Below, piece after piece: positions 34,201-46,508 of a stretch of 64,000 bases of DNA; the first letter of the stretch is position 1, and each line of letters begins with the position of its first letter. A program made the translations under genes and the position numbers. The stretch spans positions 1 through 64,000 of the forward strand of contig WHUX01000246.1 of NCBI GenBank assembly GCA_015179025.1. The letters are read 5' to 3'. The notes under the pieces are model-generated. The model did no database searches. It saw nothing but the letters and a program-made list of their open reading frames with translations, and was not told the origin of the DNA. This DNA comes from Terfezia claveryi. Its lineage: Eukaryota > Ascomycota > Pezizomycetes > Pezizales > Pezizaceae.

Positions 34201-34749
34201 CACAAACCATTGAAGGATCACCTCGGAGCAGTTAAATGAGTCCTACGCTACCTTAAGGGTACTCGCAATCTTACCTTGACCTACAAACTCGGACAACCTC
34301 TTTCACTCGAAGGATTTACTGATTGAGACTTTGCTAGATGTTGTAACACTCGACAGTCGACCTTAGGATATATCTTCAAGCTTGCCTCTTGTACTATCTG
34401 CTAGAGATCACAAAAACAAAAATACGTGACAACCTCCACTATCGAAGCAGAATACATTGCTGGTTCTACTGCTACTAAACAACAAATTTGGCTTCAGAAT
34501 GCACTAAGTGAGCTCTCTATCAAAGATATTCCTTTTGCCCTCTCTTGTGACAATAACGGCTCTATCGACCTGTCTCATAATCCTCGAATCTCTGATAAGT
34601 CAAAGCATATTGATGTTGCTTACCACTTCATCCGCGAACTCATTAACTTGGCACTATCACGCTGTTGCATATTCCTAGTGAACACAATCCAGCAGACATA
34701 TGCACAAAGGCCTTTCTTGGTCCACGGTTCTCTTATCTCAAAGGATTAA
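31245..34749 (+). pseudogene. pol: Copia pol: protease, integrase, RT, RNase H
   Basis: Protease region: KFYTACSAHMTNDIGHF. Copia proteases have D-[ST]-[AG]-C here, so the catalytic Asp is Tyr. Integrase: the catalytic residues lie in HSDLSGKLP, TDNGGEYIN and NGVAERFN, and the last is followed by a TGA in place of Trp. A Pro-rich linker (PPPPAPRP) lies near 32840. RT (RVT_2) has KWVFKIK, YKARLVAQGFSQQLGIDFDE and catalytic YVDD at 33821-33832. RNase H has TSTIEAEYIAGSTATKQQIW and the KSKHIDVAYHFIRE block at about 34600. Stops (TAG and TGA) and frameshifts are spread along it. Confidence 0.9.
32957..33014 (+). repeat. 28-bp tandem duplication in Copia pol
   Basis: ACCCGATGACTCCAAYRATG followed by GAAACTTT occurs twice in a row. 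The unit is not a multiple of three, so it shifts the frame before the RT domain. Confidence 0.8.
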
Positions 34750-34774
34750 TCATAGGATAACAAGTGAGAAGGGG

Positions 34775-35414
34775 TGTTGAATATAATCATTTTCTTTCGA
34801 TATAGTTAAGTATTTCCATACAATATATCATTCTCTCTTACGATTACTTTCACATCATGCTGATACCCAATATGGACACTTGCTACCTGATTAAGGACTT
34901 CTGTATTATTTCTTTCACATGTGTTCACATGTTGTTTCATATGTCCTTATTATCTTTGCTTACTTTCCTAACTTAGTATCTATTATCGTTGCATGATGCT
35001 GCTTTACTACTTAAGGTTACTGCTTACTTGTCTCAGTTGTTATGACTCAACGATCACATCTTCTATGACTTTCTGTTATATTTGTTGACTCATATTACTG
35101 TCTCAGTCGCATACCTCTATGTATTTCTTCATTCACATGTGCATGATATACTATTCTTAGGTTATGTAACTTAGACTTCCTTACTAGATCTTTACCCTCA
35201 ACTTGTACCATTATATATGAGTTTCCTACTCCTGTATCTAGTTCTATACACTTCTCGATTAGACTCAATAGACTGTCTACTTTCGATATAGTTCAACCAT
35301 CTGCTCTCTCGCACTTCTGCTCGCTCTCACTCTCTGCTTAATAGTACTACTGTCCACTGCTACTACCTCCATAATTACTACTGCGATACCTCTGCTTATA
35401 GTAACCTTTCAATA
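34775..35414 (+). repeat. 3' LTR of the Copia element
   Basis: TGTTGAATATAATCATTTTC to TTTCAATA, 640 bp, the same length as the 5' LTR with mostly C/T and G/A differences. Confidence 0.9.
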
Positions 35415-35419
35415 GGATA

Positions 35420-35912
35420 TGCGCAAGCCAGGCAAGTTGAGTACGCCAACGGATCACAACTGCTAGCCCCCAGATACCAGCTAGGAGACAAGGTGTGGCT
35501 CTCTAGTTGGCACTTCCGGACAGAACGGCCTTCTCGTAAGCTGGATCATAAGTTCCTGGAGCTATATGAGGTATTAGGGAATATGGGCACTCACATCTAC
35601 TGGTTGAAGTTCCCTAAAGATATCAAATGCTATCCGGTTGTTCACGTCTTGGAGATTGAACTAGCCACCAACGATCCCCTCCCCGGGCAAAAGCACCCCC
35701 CACCCCCTCCCATAGTAATTGTAGGTGAAGAGGAGTAGGAGGTTGAGGAGGTACTGGACTCCAGAAAACACTATGGGCAAGTTCAGTATAAGGTCAAGTG
35801 GGTAGGGGACGAGGAGACTATCTGGTAACCTGCAGAGAACTTAGAGAATGCGCAGGATTTGGTTACCCTGTTCAACCAGCAATAGCTCAGGAAGCCTCGC
35901 CCAGTCGACTGA
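35420..35912 (+). pseudogene. pol: R2 integrase C-terminus and chromodomain
   Basis: Continues AELEY/AQARQVEYANGSQLLAP, then LGDKVWLSSWHFRTERPSRK and the IN C-terminal LPGQKHPPPPP motif. The chromodomain EVEEVLDSRKHYGQVQYKVK, WVGDEETIW-stop ends at the TGA at 35910-35912. Two stops replace Trp. Confidence 0.88.
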
Positions 35913-36081
35913 GGTCATGACTTTACATCCTTGTTGTTTTTTCTATTCTTGTTGTTGTTCAGAGTTAGGGTTCTTGTCCTTGCTCTTGTTGTTGTTGTTG
36001 TTGTTGTTTTCTGTATTGATTTTGCTGGTTATTATGCCTAGGCCTCCTAGTCGCTGGAGCTCTAGCCTAAGGGGGGGATAG

Positions 36082-36642
36082 TATAACAACCGTGTATTCA
36101 GTTATCATCATCTGTGATCGCAGGTGATGGGTCATTGCCATTGTTGTTTTTGTCATCACTTGTGATTGCAGGTGATAGGTTATCATTAGTGTTGCCCTCA
36201 GCATCACCTGCGACGCAGGTAATGGGTTATTGTATTATTGTTACCTTGCTTAGCTTCCGAGATAGGGAAGCTTATTTCCCCCATTGCCCTGACCGAGTTA
36301 TGTGTATATAGAGCCTGTCCCTCGTACTGTCATTGGATCCCCATCCAATGTCTTGTATACCCAATATAGGACCTTGCTTCTCCCAGCGCTTGTGCACCTC
36401 CCTTGTGTACATCCTTGTCTCGTACAAACAACTCTGCAGTATAGCTGCCTCCCTTGACACACGCAGCAACTGCCTCCGCATGTCTCGTGTCCCTTGCCCT
36501 CTGCCTCTCTCACCCTTGCCCTTGCCCCCGTCCTAGCCTCTCCTCTAGTCACACATGTAGCGTTCCTACGTATATGTTACCCTAGCCTTGCCCTTACTCC
36601 AGCGTACCCCTTGGCCGCCTTATCCCCTGAGCCCTCGTTTCA
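36082..36642 (+). repeat. 3' LTR of R2
   Basis: Preceded by the polypurine tract CTAAGGGGGGGATAG. Starts TATAACAACC (TG changed to TA) and ends CGTTTCA, 561 bp. The three type A palindromes are conserved (about 36107, 36158 and 36205). Confidence 0.9.
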
Positions 36643-36647
36643 TAAGA

Positions 36648-38451
36648 ACAGGTATCCCTTACCTCTAATTCAGGAGATATTAGCTAGGCTTTCCAAGGTG
36701 ATGTAGTTCACCAAATTGGATCTGAGAGGGGCATCCAACCTAGTGTAGATCACTAAAGGGGAGGAGTGGAAAACTGCCTTCTGGACATGATATGGCCATT
36801 TCAAGTACAATGTCATGCCTTTTGGGTTGACCAATACTCTGGCATCATTCCAGCACTTTATCAATGACACCCTACAAGACTTCTTGAATATATTCTGCAC
36901 AACATACCTGAATGATATTCTCATTTACTTGAATTCCCTAGTAGAATACAAGATCTATATCAGGCAGGTTTTGGAGAAGCTAGAGCAGGCTGGGCTGTAC
37001 CTTAAGCCTGAAAAATATGAATTCCACATTCAAGAGGTAAAGTACTTAGGCTTGATTATAACTATGGAAGGTATCATGATGGACCCTATCAAAGTTGTTG
37101 TAATTCAGGAGTAGGAAACCCCAGCCAACTTGAAGGATATATAAGCTTTTCTAGAATTTACCTACTTCTATCATCAATTCATTCTGAGATACTTAAGGAT
37201 CATAGTACCTCTAACAGCCTTGATGAAAATGAAGGTAGAAGCTGGCTCACACCTAATAAAAAGAGCTTTCCACTAGAATCCAAAAGCCCAATTGGCCTTC
37301 GAGAAGCTTAAGGAAGCCTTCCGCTCAGTACCAATCCTGGCTTATTTCAACCCCAATAGTGAGTACATTGTAGAAACCGATGCTTCTGACTATATCTCCA
37401 TAGAAATTTTGTCTTAGTATGTTAATAGAATCCTCTACCTAGTAGTATACTTCTCAAAAAGCACTTCCTAGCTAAGTGCAATTACGAGATTTATGACAAA
37501 GAGCTAATGGTCATCATGCAAGTATTCTAGGAGTGGAGGCTACATCTGAAGTCAATCAAGGGGATTATCGAGGTGTTGTCCGATCATAAGAACCTTGAGT
37601 ATTTCACCACCACCAAGCTGCTTAACTGATGGTAGGCTAGGTAGTTTGAGTTCTTATCTCAGTTCAACTTCAAGATTAAGTATCGGTCTAGAAAGGCTAG
37701 GAGTAAGTTGGATGCACTAACCAGGAGATCAGGAAATCTCTCTAAAAGGGGGGGATAAAAGACTGAAGTACTAGAATCAGGTAGTACTGAAACCTGAAAA
37801 TCTTAACCTGGCGGCCAATACTCTTGCTGATACTGATGCTAACACTGATGCTAATACTAATGCTGAAGCTGGAGCAGACTCTGAAGCTGATCTCCTTCTG
37901 CAGATACAACAGGCATATATGGAGGACCCCCTAGTCAAGAATATAATTGCTATAGTAGAATCTGGATAGCATCGTCATACTAAGATTTCTCTAGCTGAAT
38001 ACACTACCTAGGATGGCCTTCTATACTACCTAGACTGACTTTATGTACCTCAAAGGGAGCTGTAGATACAACTAATCAAGGAACATCATAAAACGCTCTA
38101 GCCGTGGGCCATCCTGAAGTAGCTAAAACTCTAGAGCTGCTGGCTAGGCAATATACTTAGATAGATCAGTGGAAAGACATAGAAATGTATGTATGGAACT
38201 GCTATACCTATAAATAATCGAAGTCTACTCATCATGCCCCCTACGGAACTTGGAAGCCCCTAGAGATTTCTGATTAACTCTGGCAACACTTGACCATGGA
38301 CTTTGAAACTGGATTGCCAGAGGACTTAGAATTTAATACTATTCTGATAGTAGTAGACCAACTGATAAAGATGAGGCATGTTATACCTTGCTAGGACACC
38401 TGCTCCGCTCGGAAATTAGCTGGCCTCTACCCCAATAACATATTCTGGTAT
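36648..38451 (+). pseudogene. pol: R1 pol, second part: RT, RNase H, linker, integrase start
   Basis: Resumes at [17 protein letters not shown]. The RT catalytic motif reads Y-L-N-D (36905-36916), so the first catalytic Asp is Asn, a G-to-A change. RNase H is heavily interrupted (ETDASDYISIEILS). The linker repeat ADTDANTDANTNAEAGADSE is near 37830. The integrase HHCC domain and MDFETGLPEDLEFN follow with stops up to NNIFWY, where R5 is inserted. Stops occur about every 20-30 codons, the densest of all copies. Confidence 0.85.
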
Positions 38452-39019
38452 TGTCACAACCATGTTCTTAGTCTTGATTTGACACTTGAACAGGCTTGTT
38501 CGGATGTCATGCTGTTTTAATACTCGAACAGGCTTGTTTGGGTGTCGTTGATAGGTGATTGTTATCTTAGCTTCCGAAATGGGAATCTTGGGAAGCTTAT
38601 TCCTCTCATAGCCTTGGCCTGGAATCATGTATATAAATCTTCATTTCTCTGCCCTCTCATTGGATCCCTATCTAATGTCTTGTATACCTGATACAGGACC
38701 TTGCTTCTCCCAGTGCTCGTGCACCTCCCTTGTGCACCTCCTTGTCTTGTGAAACAGCTCTGCACCAACAGCTGCCTCCTTCTGACATATGTGGCAACCA
38801 CTTCCGTATGTCTCTTGCCTCTTGCCCTTGTCCCCTGTCCCAGCCTTCCCCAGTCACACATGTAGCATTTCTACGTATGTGTTACCCTAGCCCTGCCCTT
38901 ACCTTGCTCCTAGCCTTTCTCCTGATCACATACATAGTACTCCTACGTGTGTCTCACCTTGTTTCTGTCCTCGCCCCGGCGTACCCCTTGGTCGGCTTGT
39001 CCCCAGAGCCGTCATTACA
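38452..39019 (+). repeat. 5' LTR of R5 (palindrome type B)
   Basis: TGTCACAACCATG to CATTACA. Two GACACTYGAACA/TGTTYGGRTGTC palindromes (about 38480-38545), ATGTATATAAATC near 38627, and two ACAC[AG]TAG-type modules (about 38857 and 38930) where R4 has one. Confidence 0.9.
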
Positions 39020-39055
39020 CTATGTTGGATCCTTTGGACCAACTGGTATGCAGTC

Positions 39056-40240
39056 ATGTTAGGAGCAGCTCTCCCACCACCCGCCGTCAGGTTCCAGACC
39101 TGGAGAAGCTCCCCTATACCCTCAGGCCTGAATGAATTGAATACTTATCATCGAGAAATCATCGATATCTTCAAGGCTATAGATGCTATCGTGGCCAAAC
39201 TCGGCAACAGCCTGGCTGTAGCCAAACGAAAGCTGAGATCCGCCGACGTAAAGATTATGGTCCTCTAGATAGATCTCGACCATGTGAACCTTGCTCTAGC
39301 CAACGAATGGACTACAGTCCAAAACCTCAGCCATGCCCTAGAGAACTTTACAATACCAACAGCAGCTAGTAGCAACAAGACCAAAAGCATTCTAACACCC
39401 CCTAAGTTTAATGGGGACTGAGCTCATCTATGAGCCTTCTAGAATACAGTCAACCTCAAGCTTAACAGGGATTCTGCTAGGTTCCCGTTGGAACAACATC
39501 GACTGTCATACGTTTTCGCCTTGCTGGAGGGGAAAGCTTGTGACCAGATCCAGCCATACTTCCTTGAAACTGAGATTAAGCTCAACAATATCTCGGCCCT
39601 TTTCACAATCCTGGATAGGGTGTTCGGAGATCCTAATGTAGTGGGGACGGCCAGTCGAGTGCTCTGGGCACTGAGACAGCACAACTCAGAGCTATCTACT
39701 TACGTTATAGAGTTCTTGAGGCTGGCTGCAGAGGTAAGGTGGAATGACCAGGCTAAGTTTGAGCAATTCCAGGAGGGGCTCAGTGATAAGCTCCAACAAG
39801 CCATGGTTACCCTCCCTATGGTTGATACCCTCGAGGAATTGATCGACCAGGCCTTCATGGTAAAGCAACAAATGGCCAGGTTATGCCACTGACTGGCCTT
39901 CCGACCAACCACCCGCCCAGCACAACAGCAGTAGCAGCTGAAGCCAGCCCAATCTTCCGCAATAACCATGACCCTGGCCAACAAACTGACACATCCTTCG
40001 CTGGTGCCAGTAGGGCCCGCCTCTATGGATTTGTCCTTGGGAAGGCCTCGATTGATGCAGGAGGAACGGGACAGGCACAGGGATAAAGGCTTGTGTATTG
40101 CGTGCGAGAAGGCTAATCATTTTATCGTAGCCTGTCCCCTTCGGAAAGCCCATACCCTGGTCATCCACGCCATTTCCAACACTCCAGTACCTTGGATCGA
40201 GGAGGTTGACAAGTTAGGAAAAGCCCTGTCCCTTGCCTAA
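39056..40240 (+). pseudogene. gag: gag of R5 (gag type 2)
   Basis: Collinear 395-codon frame from ATG 39056 (MLGAALPPPAVRFQTWRSSP) to TAA 40238-40240. The N-terminal part matches R2 (KLGNSLAVAKRKLRSADVKI). Capsid: LSYVFALLEGKACDQIQPYF and RLAAEVRWNDQAKFEQFQEG. The knuckle C-I-A-C-E-K-A-N-H-F-I-V-A-C is intact. About six stops interrupt it, three clustered near 39420-39445. AGGAAAA at 40216-40222 marks the gag-pol overlap. Confidence 0.87.
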
Positions 40241-43200
40241 TTACTGACACTAGCAAGGGACCTGCCCCAGGCCATTTGTCTTTGTCTGTATTTTCTGTTT
40301 CTTCTGCTATTGATGAATTTCGCTTGTTCAGTGAGCATTTTATTGTATCTATCTCCCTCAGAATCAATAATAGAACAATCAATACGTCAGCACTTATAGA
40401 TTGCGGAGCTTTAGGAATTGCATTCATTGACTAAGCCTTTATCAGTAAATTCTCTATATCCATATCCAAGCTCAAAACCCCTGGTGTCCTAGATGTCATT
40501 GATGGTCGACCCATCTCCTCCAGAGATATCACCGATATTGCATGCTTGTCTGCCCTAGTAGGGGATCACTCCGAAGCCAACCTCCCTATATTTGTCACTA
40601 AGCTAAAATACTCAATTGTCCTCGGAATCCCCTGGCTCAGAATGCATGATGTATCAGTCAGCTTTGGCTCTTACACCCTGCAGTTCAATAGCCAGTATTG
40701 CCAAAAACACTGCGGAAATCCAAAGGCTACTATTACTAGGCTGTATGCCTTGCCACCCCCAATAACCCACCCAACCCAAGTGGTACCTCGGCAGTCACAC
40801 ATCGATGCCAATCCCCTTGTTTCCCCAATTCCCTCTATTGTACCACCTCCAAAACCTCTGAATGTTAGCTTTATCAGAGCAGGGGCTTTCGTTTACCTCA
40901 CCAGGAGGTACAAGCTAAAGGCTCACACCCTGTCCATACATGAGGTTAACCTGGAGATTAACAAGACAAGGTCTAAGGAGGAGTAGAAGTCCATGGTCCC
41001 AGACAAATACCATGAATTTATCGAGCTATTCTCGGAGAAGGCCGCAGAAAAGCTCATACCCCACCAGCCATATGACCACACTATTCCGCTGATAGAGGGT
41101 AAGACTCCCCCCTATGGGCCCCTCTATAGAATATCCTAGTTAGAGCTGGAAACTTTGAAGAAATACTTGGAGGAAAATCTCAACAAGAGCTTTATTCGCC
41201 ATAGCTCCTTACCAGCGGGTGCTCTAGTGCTATTCGTGAAGAAATCGGACAGCTCTCTCTGGTTGTGTATCGATTACCAGGGCCTAAACGAGATAACGGT
41301 CAAAAACAGGTACCCCTTACCTCTGATCCAGGAGACATTAGCCAAGCTTTCCAAGGCAAAATGGTTCACCAAATTGGACTTGCGATGGGCATGCAACCTA
41401 GTACGGATCGCCGAAGGGGAGGAGTGGAAAACAGCCTTCCAGACACGTTATGGCCACTTCGAATATAACATTATGCCCTTTGGCCTGACCAATGCCCCTG
41501 CCTCCTTCCAGCACTTTATCAATGACACCTTACGGGACTTTCTGGATGTGTTCTGCACAGCCTACCTAGACGATATCCTCATCTACTCAGATACCCTAGC
41601 GGAATACAAGATCCATGTCCGGCAAGTACTAGAGAAGCTAGAATGAGCTGGGTTATACCTCAAACCAGAAAAATGCGAATTCCATGTCCAAGAGGTGAAG
41701 TACCTAGGCCTAATAATAACTACGGATGGTATCAGAATGGACCATGCCAAAGTCGCTGCAATCTAGGATTGGAAAACCCCTGCCAACCTTAAGGACGTAC
41801 AGGCTTTCTTAGGCTTTACCAATTTCTACCGCCGGTTCATCTTAGGTTATTCAAAGATCGTGGTACCCTTGACAGTACTGACAAAAACGAAGGGTCTGGA
41901 AAAGAATAAGCAATTCCACTGGAACCCTGTAGCCCAATCAGCATTCGAGAACCTTAAGGAAGCCTTCTGTTCAGCACCCATCCTAACCCACTTCGACTCT
42001 GACAGTAAGTATATCGTAGAAACGGACGCCTCTGACTACATTTCCACCAGAATCCTATCCTAGTATATCAATGGAGTTCTTCACCCAGTAGCCTATTTCT
42101 CCAAAAAGCACTCCCTGGCGGAGTGTAATTATGAGATCTATAATAAGGAGTTGATGGTCATTGTTCGAGCTTTTGAAGAATGGAGGCCTCACTTAGAGTC
42201 AGCCAAGGAGATTATCGAGGTGTTGTCTGATTACTATAAGAACCTTGAGTATTTCACCACCACTAAGCTACTGAACTGACGGCAAGCTAGGTGGTCAGAG
42301 TTCTTATCTCAGTTCAACTTCAAGATCAAATACCGGCTGGAAAAGGCAGGTAGGAAACCAGATGTGCTGACCAGGAGATCAGGTGATCTCCCTAAAGGAG
42401 GGGATGAAAGGCTGAAGTACTAGAACTAGGTGGTACTAAAGCCAGAAAATCTTGACCTAGCCGCCAACATTCTGGCTGGGGCTGAAGATGTCGAGGCTGA
42501 TATCATGGATGTCGAGGCTGATATTATGGATATCGAGGCTGATATCATGGATATTGAGGCTGATATTATGAGATGTCGAGGCCAATGGAGACACTGGAAG
42601 TGATCTCTGACAGCAGGTGAAAAGGGCATGTAGGAAAGACACCCTGGCCAAAGAGATAATCGCTGTGATGGAATCTGGACAGCGCCACCATACCAAGATT
42701 TCCCTAGCCGAGTCTACAACCCAGGATGGTCTCCTTTATCACCTTGACTGCCTCTATGTACCCACGGACAGTAAACTACGCTTGAGACTGATCAAGGAGC
42801 ACCATGACACCCTGGCCACAGGCCACCCTAGAGTGGCTAAGACGTTAGAGTTACTTTCTAGGCAATATACGTGGACTGACCAATGGAAGGAGGTAGAGTG
42901 GTACATACAGAATTGCCATGTCTGCAAGCATGCAAAACCTACCTGCCATGCTCCTTATGGTACCCTGAAGCCCCTGAAAATCCCCGATCGGCCCTGGCAA
43001 CAACTGACTATGGACTTCATAACCGGGTTGCTGGAGGACTCGGGATTCAATGCCATTCTGATGATGGTGGATTGGCTGACGAAAATGAGGCATATGATAC
43101 CTTGCCGGGATACCTGCTCCGCTCCAGAGCTAGCCAAACTCTACCTTACCAATGTGTTACGGTATTATAGCCTCCCCGAATCTATTGTATCCAACTAAGG

Positions 43201-44062
43201 GCCTCAGTTCACCTCAGAATTCTAGAAAGTATTCTGCAAGCTTTTGGGGATTAAGATAAGCCTCTCAACAGCCTACCACCCCCAGACCGATAGCCAATCA
43301 GAAAGGATGAATACTATTATGGAACAATATCTGCAGGCCTATGTCAACCACCAGTAAGATAACTAAGTGTCCTTACTGGCAACTTGTGAGATCGCCGCAA
43401 ACAATTAGTTCTCAGAGTCCTTGAAAGCATCTCCATTCCTAGCCAATTACGGTTAGCACCCCTGGTTCATGGATGCTCTAGCACCCCCGCAGAAAGCCCA
43501 TCCCCCAGCTAAGGAGTTCGCAAGTGGGATTGCTGAACTCCACCAAACCTTGAAAACCGAGTTGGCTTATGCCTAAGCTAGGCAGGCTGAATACGCAAAT
43601 AGATCCAGGTTGCCAGCCCCGAGATATCAGCCAGGAGATAAGGTGTGGCTTTCTAGTCACCATTTCCACACGGAATGACTGTCATGCAAACTGGATCATA
43701 AGTTCTTAGGTCCATACGAGATATTAGGGAGCGTGGGCACTCATGCTTACTGGCTGAAGTTCCCTAAGGATATCAAGCACTATCCCGTCATTCATGTCTC
43801 CGAGATCGAGCCTACTGCGGATGACCCTCTCCTAGGACAGAAACACCCCCCACCCCTTCCAGTGGTTATCGAAGGTAAAGAGGAATGGGAGGTGGAGGAA
43901 GTGCTGGACTCGCGGAAGAGGTATGGGCATCTGCAGTATAAGGTCAAATAGGTAGGGGACGAGGAGGCTACTTAGCAACCTGCAGAGGACTTGGAGAATA
44001 CGCAGGATTTAGTCGCCTTATTCCACTAGCAATACTCAAGGAAGCTTCACCTAATAGAATGA
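40216..44062 (+). pseudogene. pol: pol of R5: protease, RT, RNase H, integrase, chromodomain
   Basis: Protease: TSALIDCGALGIAFID-stop, with the Asp kept. [22 protein letters not shown], catalytic YLDD at 41563-41574. RNase [33 protein letters not shown]. The linker carries a VEADIMDVEADIMD-type repeat (42480-42575). Integrase: HHDTLATGHPRVAKT, NCHVCKHAKP, TMDFITGLLEDSGFNAILMM. The second catalytic site reads S-N-stop-G-P-Q-F where R4 has SDRGPQF, so the catalytic Asp is lost as well. The chromodomain WEVEEVLDSRKRYGHLQYKV, K-stop ends at the TGA at 44060-44062. Confidence 0.9.
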
Positions 44063-44234
44063 TGTTGTGTCTTTTGAGAGTCATATGGAGGGGCCTGTCC
44101 GAGTCTCATTCTTCTTGCTCTTCTCATTCTTCTTGTAATTTAGAGTTGGAATCCTTGTCATTACTTTTGTTGTTGTTTCCTGTATTAATTTTGCCGGTTG
44201 TCATGCCTAGGCCTCCTAGTCACTGGAGCTCCAG

Positions 44235-44914
44235 TGTAATGAATGGTACTAGACAGTATTCATTCGGTACCGTTTATACAATCTATATCCGTAGGCATGG
44301 ATGTTTGTGTATTACGGTTCTGCTGAGGTAAGACCTCAGAAGGGTAGGGAGATTACTATGTGGGACGTTCCCGAAGGGAACAGTAATTAACTGGTGTAAT
44401 CTATCTTATATGATTTGTGCTATCTAAGCTATATGATCTTGATCTGATTGGAATATAGGCTTGCTTGCTCTGAAGGCTTGCTTGGTTGCTTCTTGTCTTC
44501 TTGTGGATTCCAGAGGGAATCCAGCGGCCTATTTATACTCCTCTGAGATCTGATGACTAAGGAAATAAATACAATAAAGGGTGGCACACCAGAAGGTGGT
44601 GCGCTATACAAAAGGGGTCATGTGGCCATAGTAATGAGTCACACGCCTTAAACGATGGTCATGTGGCCATAGTAATGAGTCACACGCCTTTAAACAGAGG
44701 TCACGAGGCCATAATGAGGGTGTCTTCATATGGCAAGTGCCATGGAACTTCCCATGGCAGATTCCGCGTGCTATAGACGCTTATGAAGCAATAGGAGGTG
44801 GTAGAAGGCTAGTCCTTCAACCAAGAGGCTTAGTTACATGAGATAGTAGTAATATAGGAAATACAAAAGTATATAATCAATTATATAAGAAATGAGATAA
44901 CGTTCTCCATTACA
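44235..44914 (-). repeat. 3' LTR of R6
   Basis: Minus strand TGTAATGGAGAACG to CCATTCATTACA. It contains TATAAATA (44530-44537, minus strand) and tandem units of about 41 bp (GGTCATGTGGCCATAGTAAT, then GAGTCACACGCC) that carry TGAGTCA at 44635-44641 and 44676-44682. Confidence 0.92.
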
Positions 44915-44942
44915 CTTCCCCACATAGAAGGATTTCCTATCC

Positions 44943-46508
44943 TTACTTCCTTCGCTCTGCCATATTGGTTTCCATACGTCCTAAGATTTGATGCATTGTT
45001 AATACATTAGCATTAACGTGAATATCCTTAGTGTTTCCTTGACTCATGATTCTATCTCGTTCTTGTTGGATGAGAGCTCGGGTCTCATCTCTGGTTCGTG
45101 GTCCTTGTTTTCCTTTAGTCCTATGACGTCTCTTGAATATGTCTTCCATACTTCCGGTCATCCAGAAGTCTTGAAGAATTTCGGTAGTGATATCCTTGGC
45201 ATTTACCCAGGAATCATGTTTAGGAGCGTATTCTAGCCATCTGACCTTATATTGTCTTTCTCCAGTTCGAGGAGCTGTTCTGAATTCTAATACCTTTTCA
45301 ACTTCATAACGATCGTCTTGAATTGGTCCTGGTTCCTGAGATTGTCTGTGAGGGAACTGGGTAGGATTGTTTTCATAATAGGGTTTAAGTTTGCTGATAT
45401 GAAAAGTATTATATATGAGGTGGAGGTCAGGTTGACTGGATAGGTCTAGGCTATAGTTATTGCGTTTCCGATTACTAGAAATAATGGGAAATGGGCCTAG
45501 CCATTTTCGTTTGACCTTGGGTGAAACATTCGATAGGTTGATATTTTTTGAGGAAAGCATAACCTGTTGTCCGACTGGGAATTTGGCTGTATTGGGTAGT
45601 CGTTTGTTCGCTTGAGATGCTTGAGTCTTCTTGGCGTCATATAGGTTTTTGGATGTTACCTCATGACGTTCATTTGCGGGTACATATGCATTAATGGGGT
45701 ATGGAAGTATCGATACGCCAAGATGTACATTAAATCCAAATAGTATGGAAAAGGGACTATTCTGTCTAGCAGCATTATACCTAGAGTTAAGTTTCAACTG
45801 TATCTCTGGTAGTTTCTGTAGTCAATCAAATCCTTCGATTTTACAGGCTCTTGCTACTTGTAGAATTTCTTTGTTCACAATTTCCGATTGTCCGTCTGCA
45901 CGTGGATGATATGCGGTGGACAGTTCCAACTTAATTCCTTTATTCCTAGCCCAATCTTGAAAGTGCGTTGATATAAAAAGAGTGTCGCGGTCAAAAACAA
46001 TACAAAAAGGGTATCCCATAGTCGGGACTACATGAGTATCAAAGGTAGCAGTACATTATTCTGCTGTAAAATTATCTGAGACAGGAATAAGAAACTTGAA
46101 TCCTGATTGTCTATCAACAATCGTCCAAAGTCGTGAAATACAAACTACATGATCTTCTTCAACAGGAATATTTGGGTACAAAATTGAACACTTAGTAAAC
46201 ACAGGTGCTACTTTAAGAAAATCCATCGATATGTCAGTCCATAGCCTGCTTGGTACATGTAATAGGGTTACGAGTCCAAGTGGCGCCTTGTTGGAATACT
46301 TTGTCCGTTGACAAGTATTACAACTTCTGATATAGTCCTTAGTTGGTTCTGCAAAGGACTGGCAATCATATCGGTCAGTAAGATATTTCATCGTTTTTTC
46401 AATGCCACCATGAGCGGTTGCTTCATGTGCATCTTTAATAACCAATTCGAGATAGTTCTTACCTTCGATGTTAAAGGTAGAGGGCAAGACTAGTCTCCAT
46501 TGTCCTTG
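44943..46508 (-). pseudogene. pol: R6 integrase and chromodomain
   Basis: Minus strand. HHCC domain: DAHEATAHGGIEKT with SCNTCQRTK (about 46320-46440). Catalytic core: DISMDFLKVAP, FDRDTLFISTHFQDW and AYHPRADGQSEIVNKE hold the D, D and E. IN C-terminus: KFPVGQQVMLSSKNINLSNV and GPFPIISSN. Chromodomain: RYEVEKVLEFRTAPRTGERQ, YKVRWLEYAPKHDSWVNAKD, then a basic tail. Only two or three stops (N-stop-QGQWR at 46510, AE-stop-CTATF, FD-stop-LQK) interrupt it, each a plausible Trp or Gln. The chromodomain is preceded by the fungal FHISKLKPYYENN block. Confidence 0.9.

Larger units (their letters stand above)
29553..35414 (+). mobile_element. Ty1/Copia element inserted in R2 integrase
   Basis: 5862 bp with two 640-bp LTRs. 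Flanking pentamers GAATA (29548-29552) and GGATA (35415-35419) are a 5-bp duplication with one A/G difference. The internal order gag, protease, integrase, RT, RNase H is diagnostic for Copia. After the left LTR the leader GGTTATGAGCCCGG is a plausible tRNA primer-binding site. GAGAAGGGG before the right LTR is the polypurine tract. Confidence 0.93.
8242..36642 (+). mobile_element. R2: Ty3/Gypsy element inserted in R1 RT
   Basis: It is bounded by 561-bp LTRs (8242-8802 and 36082-36642) and flanked by CAAGA on the left and TAAGA on the right, a 5-bp target duplication with one C/T change. R2's own sequence, without its three insertions, totals about 6.27 kb. It carries R3 in protease, a foldback element in integrase, and a Copia element further along integrase. 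Reading frames resume at the matching residue after each. Confidence 0.9.

Noticed and set aside
44429..44611. 60-codon frame beginning MYSAPPSGVPPF, also at 52679-52888 and 63024-63215
   Set aside because: It lies entirely inside the R6-family LTR, differs at its C-terminus between copies, and is best explained as LTR sequence.
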